Shown here one piece after another: positions 1 through 12,900 of a DNA stretch of 64,000 bases. A model generated the notes under the pieces. That model was not told where the DNA came from. It made no database searches and saw only the letters and a list, made by a program, of their open reading frames with translations. The DNA is from Dermatemys mawii (taxonomy: Eukaryota > Chordata > Testudines > Dermatemydidae). The translations under genes and the position numbers were made by a program. Every line of letters starts with the position of its first letter. Position 1 is the first letter of the stretch. The DNA is taken from contig ML677348.1 of the NCBI GenBank assembly GCA_007922305.1, positions 15,217,584-15,281,583 on the forward strand. The letters run 5' to 3'.

Positions 1-540
1 ATACTTTTATTAATGACTTTGCTAATGGAGTGGAGAGCGTGCTTTATAAAATATGCAGATGACAACAAGTGGGGAGGGGTTGAAAGCACTTACAAGTACA
101 CGATTAGAAGTCAAAGTGACCTTGAGAAATTGGAGAATTGGTTTGAAATCCACAGGATAAAATTCAATCAAGACAAGTGTGAAGTACTAGACTTAGGAAG
201 GAAAAATTAAAAGCATAACCACAAAATGGAGAATACACTGAGCAGGGTGTAGTACTGCTGAAAAGGATATGGGGATTATTGTGGATCACAGACTGAATAT
301 GAGTCAACATGATGCAGCTGGGAAAAAGGCTAATATTCTGGAGAGTATTAATAGGAGTAACATATGTAAGACACAGGAGGATACAGCTTCAGCTGGAGTT
401 GTGTGTCCAATTCTGGGTGCCAGACTTTAGGAAAGATGTGGACAAATTGGTGAGAGTTTAGAGAACAACAAAACTGATAAAAGGTTTAGAAAACCTGACT
501 TATGGGAAAAAACTGGGCAGTCCTACATTTCTATGAAGGG
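1..540 (+). mobile_element. CR1-like LINE fragment (reverse transcriptase 3' part)
   Basis: Degraded plus-strand coding matches the C-terminal CR1 reverse transcriptase, with phrases such as KFNQDKCEVLDLGRKN at 148-208 and later text resembling the region coding for a loss-of-frame tail. It lies in the last visible ALG5 intron. From 541 to 821 I see only AT-rich unique-looking sequence. Confidence 0.75.
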
Positions 541-821
541 TAACGGAGTTAACAGAAATACATCCAAATATCCAACTATATCCTATAATGTAGTTCTTAA
601 TATAAAATTCATTGCTTTGCAAACTTCTAATAGTTTAAAACAATAAGAAATGTGAAGTGCAATACAAAAAACAAGTACTAAAACTGACTGAGCAGCTGTT
701 TTTATATACGCACAAATTGTTTATTGCAGTTTCCATGTGGGAGTTACATTTTCACAACCTCGATCAACTACTGTAAAATTAAAAATGGAAAAATTAATTT
801 AAGCTAGCTGAAAGAACTTAC

Positions 822-973
822 CAGCGTTCTATATGAAGAGCTGAGAAAGTCCGTGAGGCCGCTTCTCTGGTTAACAGTTTAAACCCACATTGCGTGTCCC
901 TGATTTCCTTGACACAGAGGAACCATACTAGGAAGTGGAACCCATACATGAGAAGAGTGCGGAAGTAAGAGCG
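822..973 (-). CDS. ALG5: ALG5 coding exon 8
   Basis: A 152-nt exon of 50 codons plus two bases. It carries [18 protein letters not shown] and the RDTQCGFK motif, and ends in HIERW, where the Trp codon is split across the donor (CTG|GTAAGT). Acceptor TTCACAG. The following exon or exons lie outside the window. Confidence 0.95.
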
Positions 974-3900
974 CTGTGAACAAAAGCCAAGAAATTAGAT
1001 GTTTTTATTTATATGACAAAAGGAACATCTGACTTGATCTGAACAGAGGATGAGAATTCCACTTCATGGCAATTTTGAGGTTAGAAACATGTTTGTTCCG
1101 CACTGGAACAAAAAGAGAATTGTGGTGGGGGAGAGGTGCGTCAGACAGTCACACCTAGGATCTCTCCTGGGATGTGGGAGACCCAGCCCTAAGTCCATGC
1201 TTTGCCTGATTCAGAACAGTTTTTCATCCCAAATTGTGCCAAATCAGGCAGAGCAAGGACTTGAATCTGGGTGTCCCAAATCCCAGGCCAATACCCTAAA
1301 AACTCATCTATACGGTCTCCTTCCTCCACCACCCCAAAACAAAAGGTTTGTGGAAACTGATTCTCTACAAAATGTTTTGGCTTTTATGAAACATCACTTT
1401 TTGCTGAAATTTCATTTAGGCAAAAATATTTCAGTCAGCTCTACATTTGAATGTTTTTAGGCTCCACGTGTAACTTTACAATAATGGTGTATGTTACATA
1501 CAGAATGGGATCCTTATTGCAACTATGCATTTTAAAGTTTTGTTTCTGTGACTCAAATTTAAACAAATACATATACAGAACTTGGTATACATCAAGTAGA
1601 ATTACATAGACATACTAGGACCATAATGTACTCACATTATGATTTTTTGTTTTGAACATACAAACACTTAAAATTGGTTTTGGAAGCCTGGATTTTAAAA
1701 ATGTAAACTAGTTTACCTAAAGTGTAAAAAAGATCCCAACCACTATTTTAATATGTAAGTTAAAGGTAGCTTTCTGTCAGGACTTAAAAAACAAACCCTC
1801 CCTCCTTCTTTCCCCCTAAACAGTATCCTTTTATTTGCTCACTGCTGGATTTCTTTCATTCAAGCTCAGTTCAGCATTAGCTACTACTGCTTAGAGGGTA
1901 CATAGAGCAATGCAAGTTACAGGAGGAGGATGTATGTCTACATATGTTGAATATATGGTGGACTGAGCAACAGTTCTCCTATATAGCTAGTCATGAATGA
2001 TGTAACAAACATGTAAATCCACCACAGAAGAAGCCAACAATTGACAGTATTAACTAATGGTGTAATTTAGTTTATGCAAATAGCTCTTATGTTTCCAGTA
2101 GATTTTCCTCCCCTTTTGCTTGAACTTTTGTTTATTAGCAATTCTTAAGCACTAAGATCAAATCGTGGTCCTAACCACAGACCCTCCCAGCTGCATGGCA
2201 AAGTCTGGTTTCACAACTCTCCTTGTCTCTGAATCCAGAAAGGATTCCCCAGAGGCTGCTCATCCTATTCCTCCTGTGATTCCATCTCTGACTGTCATAT
2301 ATGGAGGCAGGGACACTTGGCAGCAGTCTCTTCCCAATGCTACCTGAAAAGGCAGCATCATTGCATGCTAAGCAACACCCAGGGAGAGGGAATGAGCTGC
2401 ATGATTCAAAGAGCTGACCGAAAGGAGGAGGAGAGCCTGATCAGCTGAAGATTTCCCTCACCACACTAACAGATGGAGGGGAAGGAAAGGCACAGCCATC
2501 TGCAAATTTGCCCTTAGAAAGGCCCATTCCAGTTCTTCTCCCTCATCTCCCGGCAGAAATCTTAGTGAGGGAAAGAGGGAGCTGGATGCACTTTAAGGGA
2601 GTTCATTTGTATATGATCCCTCAGCAGCTTATCACATAACCATGGAATCAGAGCCCTCTATATATATCAGTGATCTCCAAATTTTTCACGACTCTACCCC
2701 CTTCCCCCTGTCTGCATTCCAAACCTCCCGAGAGCTGGGGCTGGATGCAGGGCCGTGGCTCCTGGAGGGGTGGGGCGCAGATAGGACTCGGGGGTTGATG
2801 CTGGGGCTGCAGTTGCAGGCAGGTCTGGGGCCAGGCGTGGAGCCATGGCCAAGGATCGAGGCTGAGGGCAAATCTGGGGGTGTAGCTGAAGTGGGAGTCA
2901 GTGGCTGGGGCCAAGGACAGGTTTGGTGCCGCATCCGGGAACTAGGGCCATGACTGGGGGCAGGGACAGAGCTGAAGGCGGAGTGGATCTGGGGGGCATC
3001 CTCTCCCAGCCCCTGGTGGGGGCTGGCCCAGGCCCTGCTGTGCTCCCCCCCCGGCATGCCCCACAATGTGGGGACCACTGCTCTAAATGCATCAGGCCCA
3101 ATCATCCCCAGGATTAGTTGGTTTCGTGCATAGCCAGCATATGTAGACAGTAACAGTCTTCTGTACCCATTTATGTTGTGAACACGGGGTCCAGGATTTG
3201 GTCCCATTACTGAAAGCGCTTTGGGGTTTCTTCTCAACTATGATGCAAACTTTCTACTCACTCACACTTACAGGAACTTTGCCCATGAACTGATAGGAGA
3301 ATAGACCCCTAACACTATTAGATAATTCAGAGAGAAAAGCAGTGCTTAATTTGTGCCAGGGCAGAGCCCCAGCACCTTTAGGCTTGGCAGTTCATTGCCC
3401 TCGCACCTTTGGGCTTGTGGCATGAAGTTATGAATGTAAAAAAATTTCTTGAGCCCTGGAAGCTTTCATTATAAATTAAACACTGGAGAAAAGTAGAAGA
3501 TATCCCAGGACTTGAACTTCCTTCTACTTCCTCCTGGACTTTTGCAGCTATTTCAGTATTTTGTATACATTTTAGAATGATTTTAACCATTACATGCTAA
3601 TGTAAACATAACTTGTTTTAGAGAAAATCCAGCATTATGAGTTCATCTAATGATGTTACAGAAATTAGTCCAGCAATGTGTTTGTTGCAATATAAGTGCA
3701 ATGTCTGTGCTATGTCAACTTCTGTCTGCCAAAACATCAGTAAAACAGCTGCAAGACAAGATTGTGTGCTGATGCAAGTTTGTTACATAACAATCACATA
3801 CTAAGTTGTTCTGTCCAGTGCGTGTATTCAATAGTTTATTCTCCTGCCGTTTTCCTGTTCATATTGAAATTCTGCTTTCATTTGGGTTACTGATATTTCC

Positions 3901-6900
3901 ACAAAACAAACCTAGTAGTCTTCTCTCAGGGATCTTTTCAGAGATTCTTCAAGACTGAACACAATGCTCATTTCCTCAATATGCATACTTCACCAGAAGC
4001 AGCAACATTCACTTGTCGTCATTTGTAGCAATTTTGGAAATGTGCAAGCTTGAGACCCCTGAGCAGTCTTGGCCTCTCCAATTTTAATCTGACAGCCTTC
4101 CAGGGCATAGCTGTAGCAAGGAGCTTTAAGAAGGCACCTGCATTGCAAGTGATTCTCAATTAAAGGAGGGGAAAGAAATGCAAGATTTCCAAATTAGCTA
4201 AGTTTGCTGAAGTTCTGAATTTCAAATCTATATTTGTGGGGGCAAGTCTGGGTAGCGGTGAGATCTTCCCCTTCAATCATTAACATGAAATTAATTTTCA
4301 TAATGGTGATTACAAGAGAGTTGTGATACCTTTTCAAACATTTTATTACTATTTATACAAAACATTACAACAAAACTTTTACCACTCACTCAGGTTTTAA
4401 GAGTTGAAGAGTGACAAATTGTTGAACTGAAAGGAAAGTCAAGCTGTCAGTTGCTTCTCCCTGTCATCCCAGTACTTGAAGAGCCTGTGCACGTGTGTGA
4501 AGAGACTGTTCTGGCCCATGAGAAACAGAGCCACTGTAGAATCACTTCCAAAGCATCTGCCTAAAGCTCTCTACTCAGTAATTACAGTATATGCCCTTTT
4601 TGGTTTTGTGTTGGATAAACTTGTGCACACATGCTGTCAGTTGCATTTGGGACCAAAAGTCCCATGCTCTACTGGAGCAACTGATTTAAATCCTTGTTAG
4701 CTGAAATCTAGCTCACACTTCCTGCTGGTGGTGTCTGAACCCTGGGAGCAGAGAGCTTTTAACCATGTTGGACTATTGCTAGGCTCATGGCAAGAGCCTC
4801 TCTCACTATCAGCCTCCATTCGTTTTTTGTGTCTTTATTTAATTTAAAAACTGAAATGCTACTGAAAAAACAGCAATTCTAGGAGACTAGTTCATACGAG
4901 GAAAGAAACTTACCTGTGTTATTGAGTCCTGCTCCAAATGGGCTCGAGAACCACAGGCAATAGCCATCTTGTCCTGCAGAGGAATACACACAAGAATTGG
5001 AAGCTATTACAATGTTACTAGTGTTTTCCGAATCACTGATTTCATCTATTCATTTTTTTTATGTGAAATCTTAAAGCATCATGATGGCCTAATCTTGTCC
5101 ACTGAATTTGTCAAAGCAACAGCAATTTCTGCTTTTGGCAAGTTACACAAATCTAAGTGTTTGAATGTGTAGATATAATAAAGCTTTTCTACATTTTATG
5201 GACTGTCTAAAGCGTATTATATTTTGGATAGGACAAGTTCAGATTGCTGCATTTCATTCAGGTCTCGTTCAGGAATAAGAATGTCTCAGCTTTTCAGACA
5301 GAGAATTTATTTCACAGTGCAGATAACAAAGTATATAGGTACACTTAATATGTATGGGCATGTTTGGCCTAAGATTTGCAATAGGGAATGGGTAACAGAA
5401 CATAAGACTTGATTTTCTGATAATGTAATATTTTATTTGTGTAGGAATGTCATTTCTCTCAGCTACAATTAAACTGTAAGAGGCACTTCCAATGCCCTGT
5501 ACTAAAATTAGTCACATTACTACTTTTGACACGAAAGAATCATTTCTGGACTTTAGGAAAATTCTGAAGAACTAAGGCCTGCTGCCTTTTCAATAGCACA
5601 TAGATTTAAAAGGTATGTTAATCAATTAGCGCCATCTAGCGGGGTCAGAACTTTATCTGTTTGACCAAATGGTTATTTTAAACATAATTCAGTGATTGCT
5701 TTGTAACAATACAAGGGGTACAAATGGAGGAGGAAAAAAAAAAAAGCTAATTATAGAAATTACATATTGCTCCTTCCATTTTGGGGCTAGTTACGGGTTC
5801 CACATCAACTTGTCTTTAAGCACCATGTTGACTGAAAATGAGTTTCTTCAAGTCAAGCAGCTTGAAGTGTCACTGTCACCCTATTTAGGAACACACTGTG
5901 CTCCAACATGACTTCCAAGACACAATTTTTTTCCAGATAAAAACCATTATTTGGTCTTCATAGAGGACACAATCTGAATGAACAGACATCTGCAAATTAA
6001 AAGTTAGCCATTTGCTAACAGGAAATAGACCAATTAGAATAAAATATAAAGAGTCATTCTCAAAATAATGTAGGAGGAAATTAGGTTAAACAACATAGCC
6101 AATTAATAAGGGTAGAGAAAGCAAATTTTTAAGTAAGTAGGCAGCACAGTGAGCTGTTATAATGGAAAGAAAAAAGGGCTAGCAACCCAATACACCTGCA
6201 TCCCACAGAAGTATAAAGACTCAATGAAAGAGATAGCACAAGTATCAAAATGTGCAAATTAAGGCTCCTGATCCTGCCCCCAACCCCAAAATGCACATGC
6301 TTAACTTGATGTACTATAAGTAGTCCCACAGATGTCAAGTTAAGCATACCTTAAAAATTTATAAGATTGGGACCTAGAATTCATACTCTCAATATGTATG
6401 CAAGGAACTTGATGATAAAGAGACATACAACTATGAGTCCACAGACAAACTGATTCGGCTAAAATGACAGAAGTTTATACTTACGGGCCATGGCTGGAGA
6501 TTTTGAAGACTTTCTTCTACTTTCTCAACATCTACAAATTTTGTGGCTCCATCTGCATCAGCCATTAGGATTTTTTCCCCTCGAGAGCTGAAGACACCCT
6601 GCAGATGAGACAGCAAGTTAAAACTTGCACCAATTTAAATCAATTTTCATCATGATAAACTAGCTTCCAGGCCCCAGGAGTCTAAATTAAGAAAGCAAAT
6701 CTCTAAAAAGTTAACCCGAATAGAAATCTAGAAAGGAATTAAACTAAACAAACAGGTGAATCTGCAATTTCCTAGGTTGACACTTTGTTGATAAAAAACA
6801 CTTGTTTTTTTATCAAGGTTCAAGGTTATTAATTTGTATTACAGCAGCACCCAGGTGCCTCAATCACTGATCAGGGCCCCATTGGGTTAGACACTGTACA

Positions 6901-9900
6901 AATAACAAAATGACAGTCCCTGACTCTCAGAGCTTACAATCTAAGTATGTGAGACAAGTAGATAAAATAAGCAGATGGTGGCAGCAGAAAGAAACAAGAT
7001 GCAATATAGGTCAGCATGATAAAACAGCTGTCAAAGCACACCAACTGCCTAATCACTGTACATTTTTTCCTCATCACTTTATCCATGTTCCTTGGACAAA
7101 GCATGCAGCTCTGGAATAGGGTGTGGGATGCTACCTTCTAATACACCTTCAAGAGCCAAATCTCTAAAATGTATCTGAGAAAGATAAAATACAACACAAC
7201 TGCAGTTAGCTTGGGGCAAGAACTGCAGAAGACCTGGAGCTTGGCTACATCATATTCTAGGTGCTACATGACACATGTACAGATACACAAGGGCATTTGT
7301 TCTTGTTGCCACCATACGTGCTTAACTCTGTGCAAAGGGTGTTGCAGGTTCCTGAAGATACATCCAGAATATAGCCTCACTATCCTACCCAAGATGTATG
7401 CTCTAACTCAGAAAGGAAAATGGAATCTTCCATTTCAAGTAAAATTAAACAGAGGATTTCAGTGTTTGCTTTTTTAAATATAAGAGCAGAGATTTCCTAG
7501 ATTTACTGATCTTCTAATTAATTTCTAAGAGTCTCAGACCACCAGCTATTTACTAAAACCAATTCAAAGCACTGCTGCAGTTCTATCACCTATGCAAAGT
7601 GTAAAGCATAATCATCCTTCTTCCTCAATGCTGACGGAAAGTACAATGTTGATTGGGGTATATTCTCTGGTGGTCATGCACTGTTCACACTCTTCCTGCC
7701 TGCTACATACAGCAGTACGAACCCCTCACATACGCACTACACAAAGAATAAACTCTCTCTCAAGCAAGTGGGCAGAGGCACTAGCCAATGAGAACATTCC
7801 ATGCACTTCAATATTAAAATATTCCACACAAAGTCATGTTCCTTCACCTGGAAAAATTGAAAAAAACAGAAGTGTGTGCTTTTTCATTCCACGTACTGCC
7901 TAAATACTAAAATCATAGGCACCATGGATTTATATATCATAATGCCTCTATATAAATCTATGATATGCCCACATATTGAATATTGCATGCAGATCTGGTC
8001 ACCCCTTCTCAAAAAAGACATATTAGAATTGGAAAAGGTACAGAGAATGGTTAGGGGTATGGAAACAGCTTCTGTATGAGAAGAGATGAAAAAGACTAGG
8101 ACTTTTCAGCTTGGAAAATAGATGCATAAGAAGGGATATGACAGAGGTCTATGAAATCTTGACTGGTGTGGAACAGTGGTTCTCAATCCAGGAGCCCCAC
8201 CCATCACTTACCCAGGTCTGAAGCATATAACTTAGCTTTGTGGGGCCCTGTAGCGTGGGACCCCGGGCAACTGCTTGACACTCTATAATGCCTGCCCTCT
8301 ATTTGTAAGTTAATATATGAAATACATGTTATGCCCCATCAAAATCAAGCCCAGCTGACTTTACTGGGACTACACACATTTAAGCAAAAATTTGGTGGAC
8401 CTGGACCGTAGCTCCTTATTCAATTTCTAAATATCAAAGCTATAATCTGGGTTGGAATGTTTATATTTACTTATTACTGGAGCTTGATTTTCATCTTATA
8501 AGTCATTTTATTTTTTAGTTTTTTTGCACTGAAGAGCTAGTTCTAAATTAACTAATGGATGTACTTTGGCTTTAGTTTAAATTCTCGTATGAAAAAAACC
8601 TTCAGTGTTATTACTAAATGTGCTATCAAATCCTTGCAATGAGTTTATATTTTGTTCATTTTTGCCTTGAAGATTTATGGACATATTAAATAATTTTCAA
8701 AACAGTTTTATTAATCTAAAATCTTTAAATAAAATCCACATAAGGTCTGATTATTTTGGCAAGATTAGAATTAGTTCCAAACAGAGAAAGAACTGAAAGT
8801 ATTCAATACCATTTTGACAGCTCCACCTTTTCCCCGATTTTTTACCAATGTTAGGACTCGTACTTTGTCACTTCCATATTTCTTGCAGTACTTCATTGCA
8901 ACCTGTAAGACATATGAAAGTCAGAATAAAACAAACTGGAACCTCAGGTGAAAGATGGAGATCTTATTCTTCCATCCCTTTTTCTTGAATAGCATTGTTA
9001 CCACTTCAATCTGCATAAAGTGGAAATATATTGCCCAGCGCAGAATTGAAGTCTGTTTAGGAAAATAAAAAAAGTAAGAAGGTTAACATCCAGAAAACTA
9101 AAGAAACAAGAAGAATAAAATCAGGTAGTGGTTAGCAAGGATAGCTAAGGCTGTCTTAAGTCCCCTTCACCTCACCTGCCAAAGTTACAGCTAGAAAACT
9201 ATACGGCACATATTTAAACCAGTGCTAAAAGCCAGTCTATGAAAATCATGCTTTCATTACTGTTACCTGTCTCCCATTTGTTTCACTGCTATGTCTGCTT
9301 TTAAATTAAAACTGTAAGTGCTTTGAGACATGAACTGCTCTTATATAGTGCTTTTCATCATATTTTTCTTCTAGCATAATGAGGCCCTAAGAGACTACAG
9401 TGTCACAAATATTTAATAAAGTTGATCATCAGATTAAAGCAATTTCAATGTTTGAGCATGAAAGTGCAGAACACCTATCTCTTAGAAGGCTAAAACATGT
9501 TCATCACTATACAAGACAGACAATGCCTACTGCTTTGGGCTTTTCAATCTTTATACAATACTGCATAAGAGATAATATGATTCATCCATCATTGACAGTA
9601 GTAAAGATGTTAGTAAGCTACTGAACACATATGCATGAAAGGACACATAACCTTATCAGGCAAGCTTGAAAGGAAAAACTGAAACAGAAGTAGGCATTCT
9701 AGTGGCTAACCTAGACATAAATCTAGGGTGGTATTTTCAAAAGTTTCTCAGAGCTGGTCTGACTCTGCTCTTTGTGAAGTCAATGATAACTTGCTGAATT
9801 TCCCTCCACAGTTCCCTCTGTTCGTCCAGTGTGTCCCTTTTCACACAGTCTCACCTCAAGAGCACTCTCTTGTGTGTCTGCTTCTTCAAATCCCCACTTC

Positions 9901-12900
9901 TCTTTCCAGATCTCATCTGAGACCATCATTCTTTTACATCTAAGCCTCTTAATCTCCCACAATTTCAAATGTCACTTTTATTATTCTGTAAAGTATTTTG
10001 GCATAGCTTGTACAGAATTAGTTCTCTTCTTACCTTTGTGGTCTGATCTTTACTGCCATCATCAACAACTATTACTTCATAAGTGAATGCAGGATCTCGT
10101 TTCTTAAAAATAAAAATGGAAATTATGCATTTAGTCCAATCTCTGTCTCTTTTACACATAAACACTTCCTCTCACCTCCTTACTCAAATGGGCAAAATTT
10201 CAGCCACCAGATGCTTTTTTGCCCCTGGAGTCTTCCTCCTCATTCATGTCATAACATACATTTCTATAGATGCACCAATATCATTTGCTATGATCACAGA
10301 ATCAGAGAGGTAGTTGTGTGAGTCTGGATTTGCAGAAGCAACAAAGAGTCCTATGGCACCTTAAAGACTAACAGAAGTCTTTTGTTAGTCTTTAAGGTGC
10401 CACAGGACTCTTTGTCGCTATGATCATAAACATCCTTAAAGCAATATCAGTTTGTTACCAATACGCTATTGTAATGCTGCCAGATTACATGCTAACTGCA
10501 GTATCTTAGGTAGTCTTATTTATTTTTAAGGTACTATTGTGGTGCAACGTTGTGTGCCACTGTGGCAACCATGAGCTCAGCCTGCAAACTTTTAGTTTGC
10601 ATGTGAACTTTAGCTAAAGGAGCAAGAACTTTGTAACCTCCCACCAGCTCCAATTCTGCCATTTTACCTGGCAACAAATCCTTCTCCTGGATCAGGTCCC
10701 TCCTGACCACAGAAATCTCAGCACCTGTATCTCTTAACCCAGTGAGTAATTTACCATTCAGTTTAACAGCATGCATATGCTCACTGTTTGGTTCTGTAGA
10801 AGCAAGCTTTACAAATCCTGTGTGGAAAAAAGCCGCAGCCTGACTCTGAGAAGCAGCATCTTCACGTGTTACTTGCTGCCTGTTTTCACTCAGCAAGGGA
10901 CTCTTATTCCTCAGGTGCTCAGTTGACTTACAATGACAGCAACTCTAGGGCTCCTGTCCTCTGCTTTTATAGAAAATTTGGGACAAGTAACAGGGGAATG
11001 GGGAGATGAACGTCCAGCCTCCTTTTTCCCAGGGGTAAAACAGTGATTCTGCTTTCCCCCAGCCCTGTACCCCTCTGTCAGTGGTTTATGCTTAATTGCA
11101 GCCTCTGCTTGCTCATAAGAGTTTGCAAACCCAGCTAATTCACCCACTGCATTTACCTTTTTGTCCCACAAATACTATTTTACATCATCACTGCACATAT
11201 TCAGGAACTGTTCCTGAGTAACCAAATCACACATTTCTTCCAAGCTTGTAATGCCTTTACCCCTCACCCATTTATCTATCAAATCTCTCATTTCATTTGC
11301 ATAAGCCATATTGCTCAATACAGATGCTCCTTTGAGACTCCTGAATTTAACCCTATAGGTTTCAGGTTTGCATGGAGGGTGCACGGCCTCTCAAAGGTGA
11401 TGAAATATTCAGCAATATCACTGGATTCATCATATCGGGGGCACAGTCACTCCCATCAGTCAATTTTTGGGGAAGTGGAGCCAACAGCTGGAGGGTTTTG
11501 TCTCTTCCACTCCATAACAGCTAGTACATGATTCTGGTCTTCCATAGCTCTCTTGAGGGCAGCCTCCTCTCTGGCTCGCTCTGCCTTCACAGCTTTCTTG
11601 AGGGCAGCTTCTTCTCTGTCTGCTGCTGCATTAATTTCTAATCGTTTTAATTTGATCAGTCTCTTATGTTCCTTTTCTCTCTCTATTGCCTCCAGTTTAG
11701 CCAGCTCTAGTTTAGTAGTGGCTTCACTGGTAGTCATTTTCCTGCTTTCTTGTGTTGGGCCAAACCCCTCTACAGTTCACTGAAACTGGGATGCACTGAG
11801 TTCAGGGGCTTCTTTGTTAACAGGCTGAATACTGAGTGCTGGGAAAGTCTCTTTCTGGGCAGTTTGCAGTTCTAGCTTCTTCTGATCTTCACTTTTACTT
11901 ATTTTCCTTCCTTTTCCGTCCCTATTTCCCTTACCCAAAATAAGCAAACAGAAAATAAATCAGTAACCACTTTGTCTGTTCTCCAGTCACCACACTTAAA
12001 ACTCACTTAAAACCACTACCAGTATCTCAAAGCAATCAGCTGTGCACAGATCCTGCTCGACTATGCCACTATGACAGGTTGGATCACAGAAACCTGCTTG
12101 CGGCTGCCAACTGATGTGCCAAGACTACTTTTGCCCCTGCTTTCTTGCCCTGACAGCTTGAGACTCCAGAAATCCTGCCTGGTTTGAGTCAGACTTGCTA
12201 GCCTGCTGCAAACCCAGACCCAGGTCTGACCCATGCCCCTAACAGCTGTAGACTTCCCTGTTAAGAAGAGTTTCTGCCTTTAGCACTCAGATGCTCAACT
12301 CCCAACGGGGTCCAAATGTTATACCAATAGAAGCAAGCAGGATCTTATGAGGGGGATAAGGCAAAAAGCCACATTTATTATCCATTTTACCCTGTATAAA
12401 GCTTATACAGGGTAAACTCATAGATTGTTCGCCCTCTATAACACTGACAGATATGCACAGCTGTTTCCCCCCCCACCCCACGCCACTAATAAGTACTACT
12501 GCAGGTTAATTAATAAGTAAAAAGTGATTTTATTAAACATGGAAAGTAGGATTTAAGTGGTTCCAAATAGTAACAGACAGAACAAAGTGAATTACCAAAT
12601 AAAATAAAACACACAAATCTATCTCTAATATAGAAAGAAAACTAAATAAAGAAAAAATCCTCACCCTCAGATGTTTCAGTGAGCTTCCTTTTACAGACTA
12701 AACTCTCTCTAGTCTGGGTCCAGCTATCACTCCTCACCCCCCGCTCCCCTCCTGCCATAGTCACTGTCCTGCATTCCAGTTTCTTTCAGGTATCCTTGGG
12801 GGTGGAGAGGCTATTCCTTTAGCCAGCTGAAGACAAAATGGAGGGGCCTCCTAGAGGTTTAAATAGACTCTCTCTTGTGGGTGGACACCCCTCCGTCCCG

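Larger units (their letters stand above)
974..4913 (-). other. ALG5 intron 7
   Basis: It holds the inverted-repeat element at 1105-1310 and the hAT-like element at 2668-3080. The stretches 1311-2660 and 3090-4900 show no gene, RNA or clear repeat to my eye. Confidence 0.6.
6599..8809 (-). other. ALG5 intron 5
   Basis: It contains the ancient repeat at 6834-7060, a CR1 fragment at 7900-8170 and a hAT-end fragment (cagtggttctcaatcc) at about 8173-8260. The rest, 7061-7890 and 8261-8809, shows nothing I can name. Confidence 0.55.

Noticed and set aside
1..821. Search for the last ALG5 exon
   Set aside because: No sequence matching the expected C-terminal 66 residues; the region is a CR1 fragment and AT-rich intron.
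2686..3237. 183-aa minus-strand frame
   Set aside because: Runs across a hAT-like element and its flank without any family motif.
10534..11737. Minus-strand frames considered as a domesticated host gene
   Set aside because: Stops, frame changes, a lost zinc-knuckle Cys and truncation before reverse transcriptase show a dead retrotransposon, not a maintained gene.
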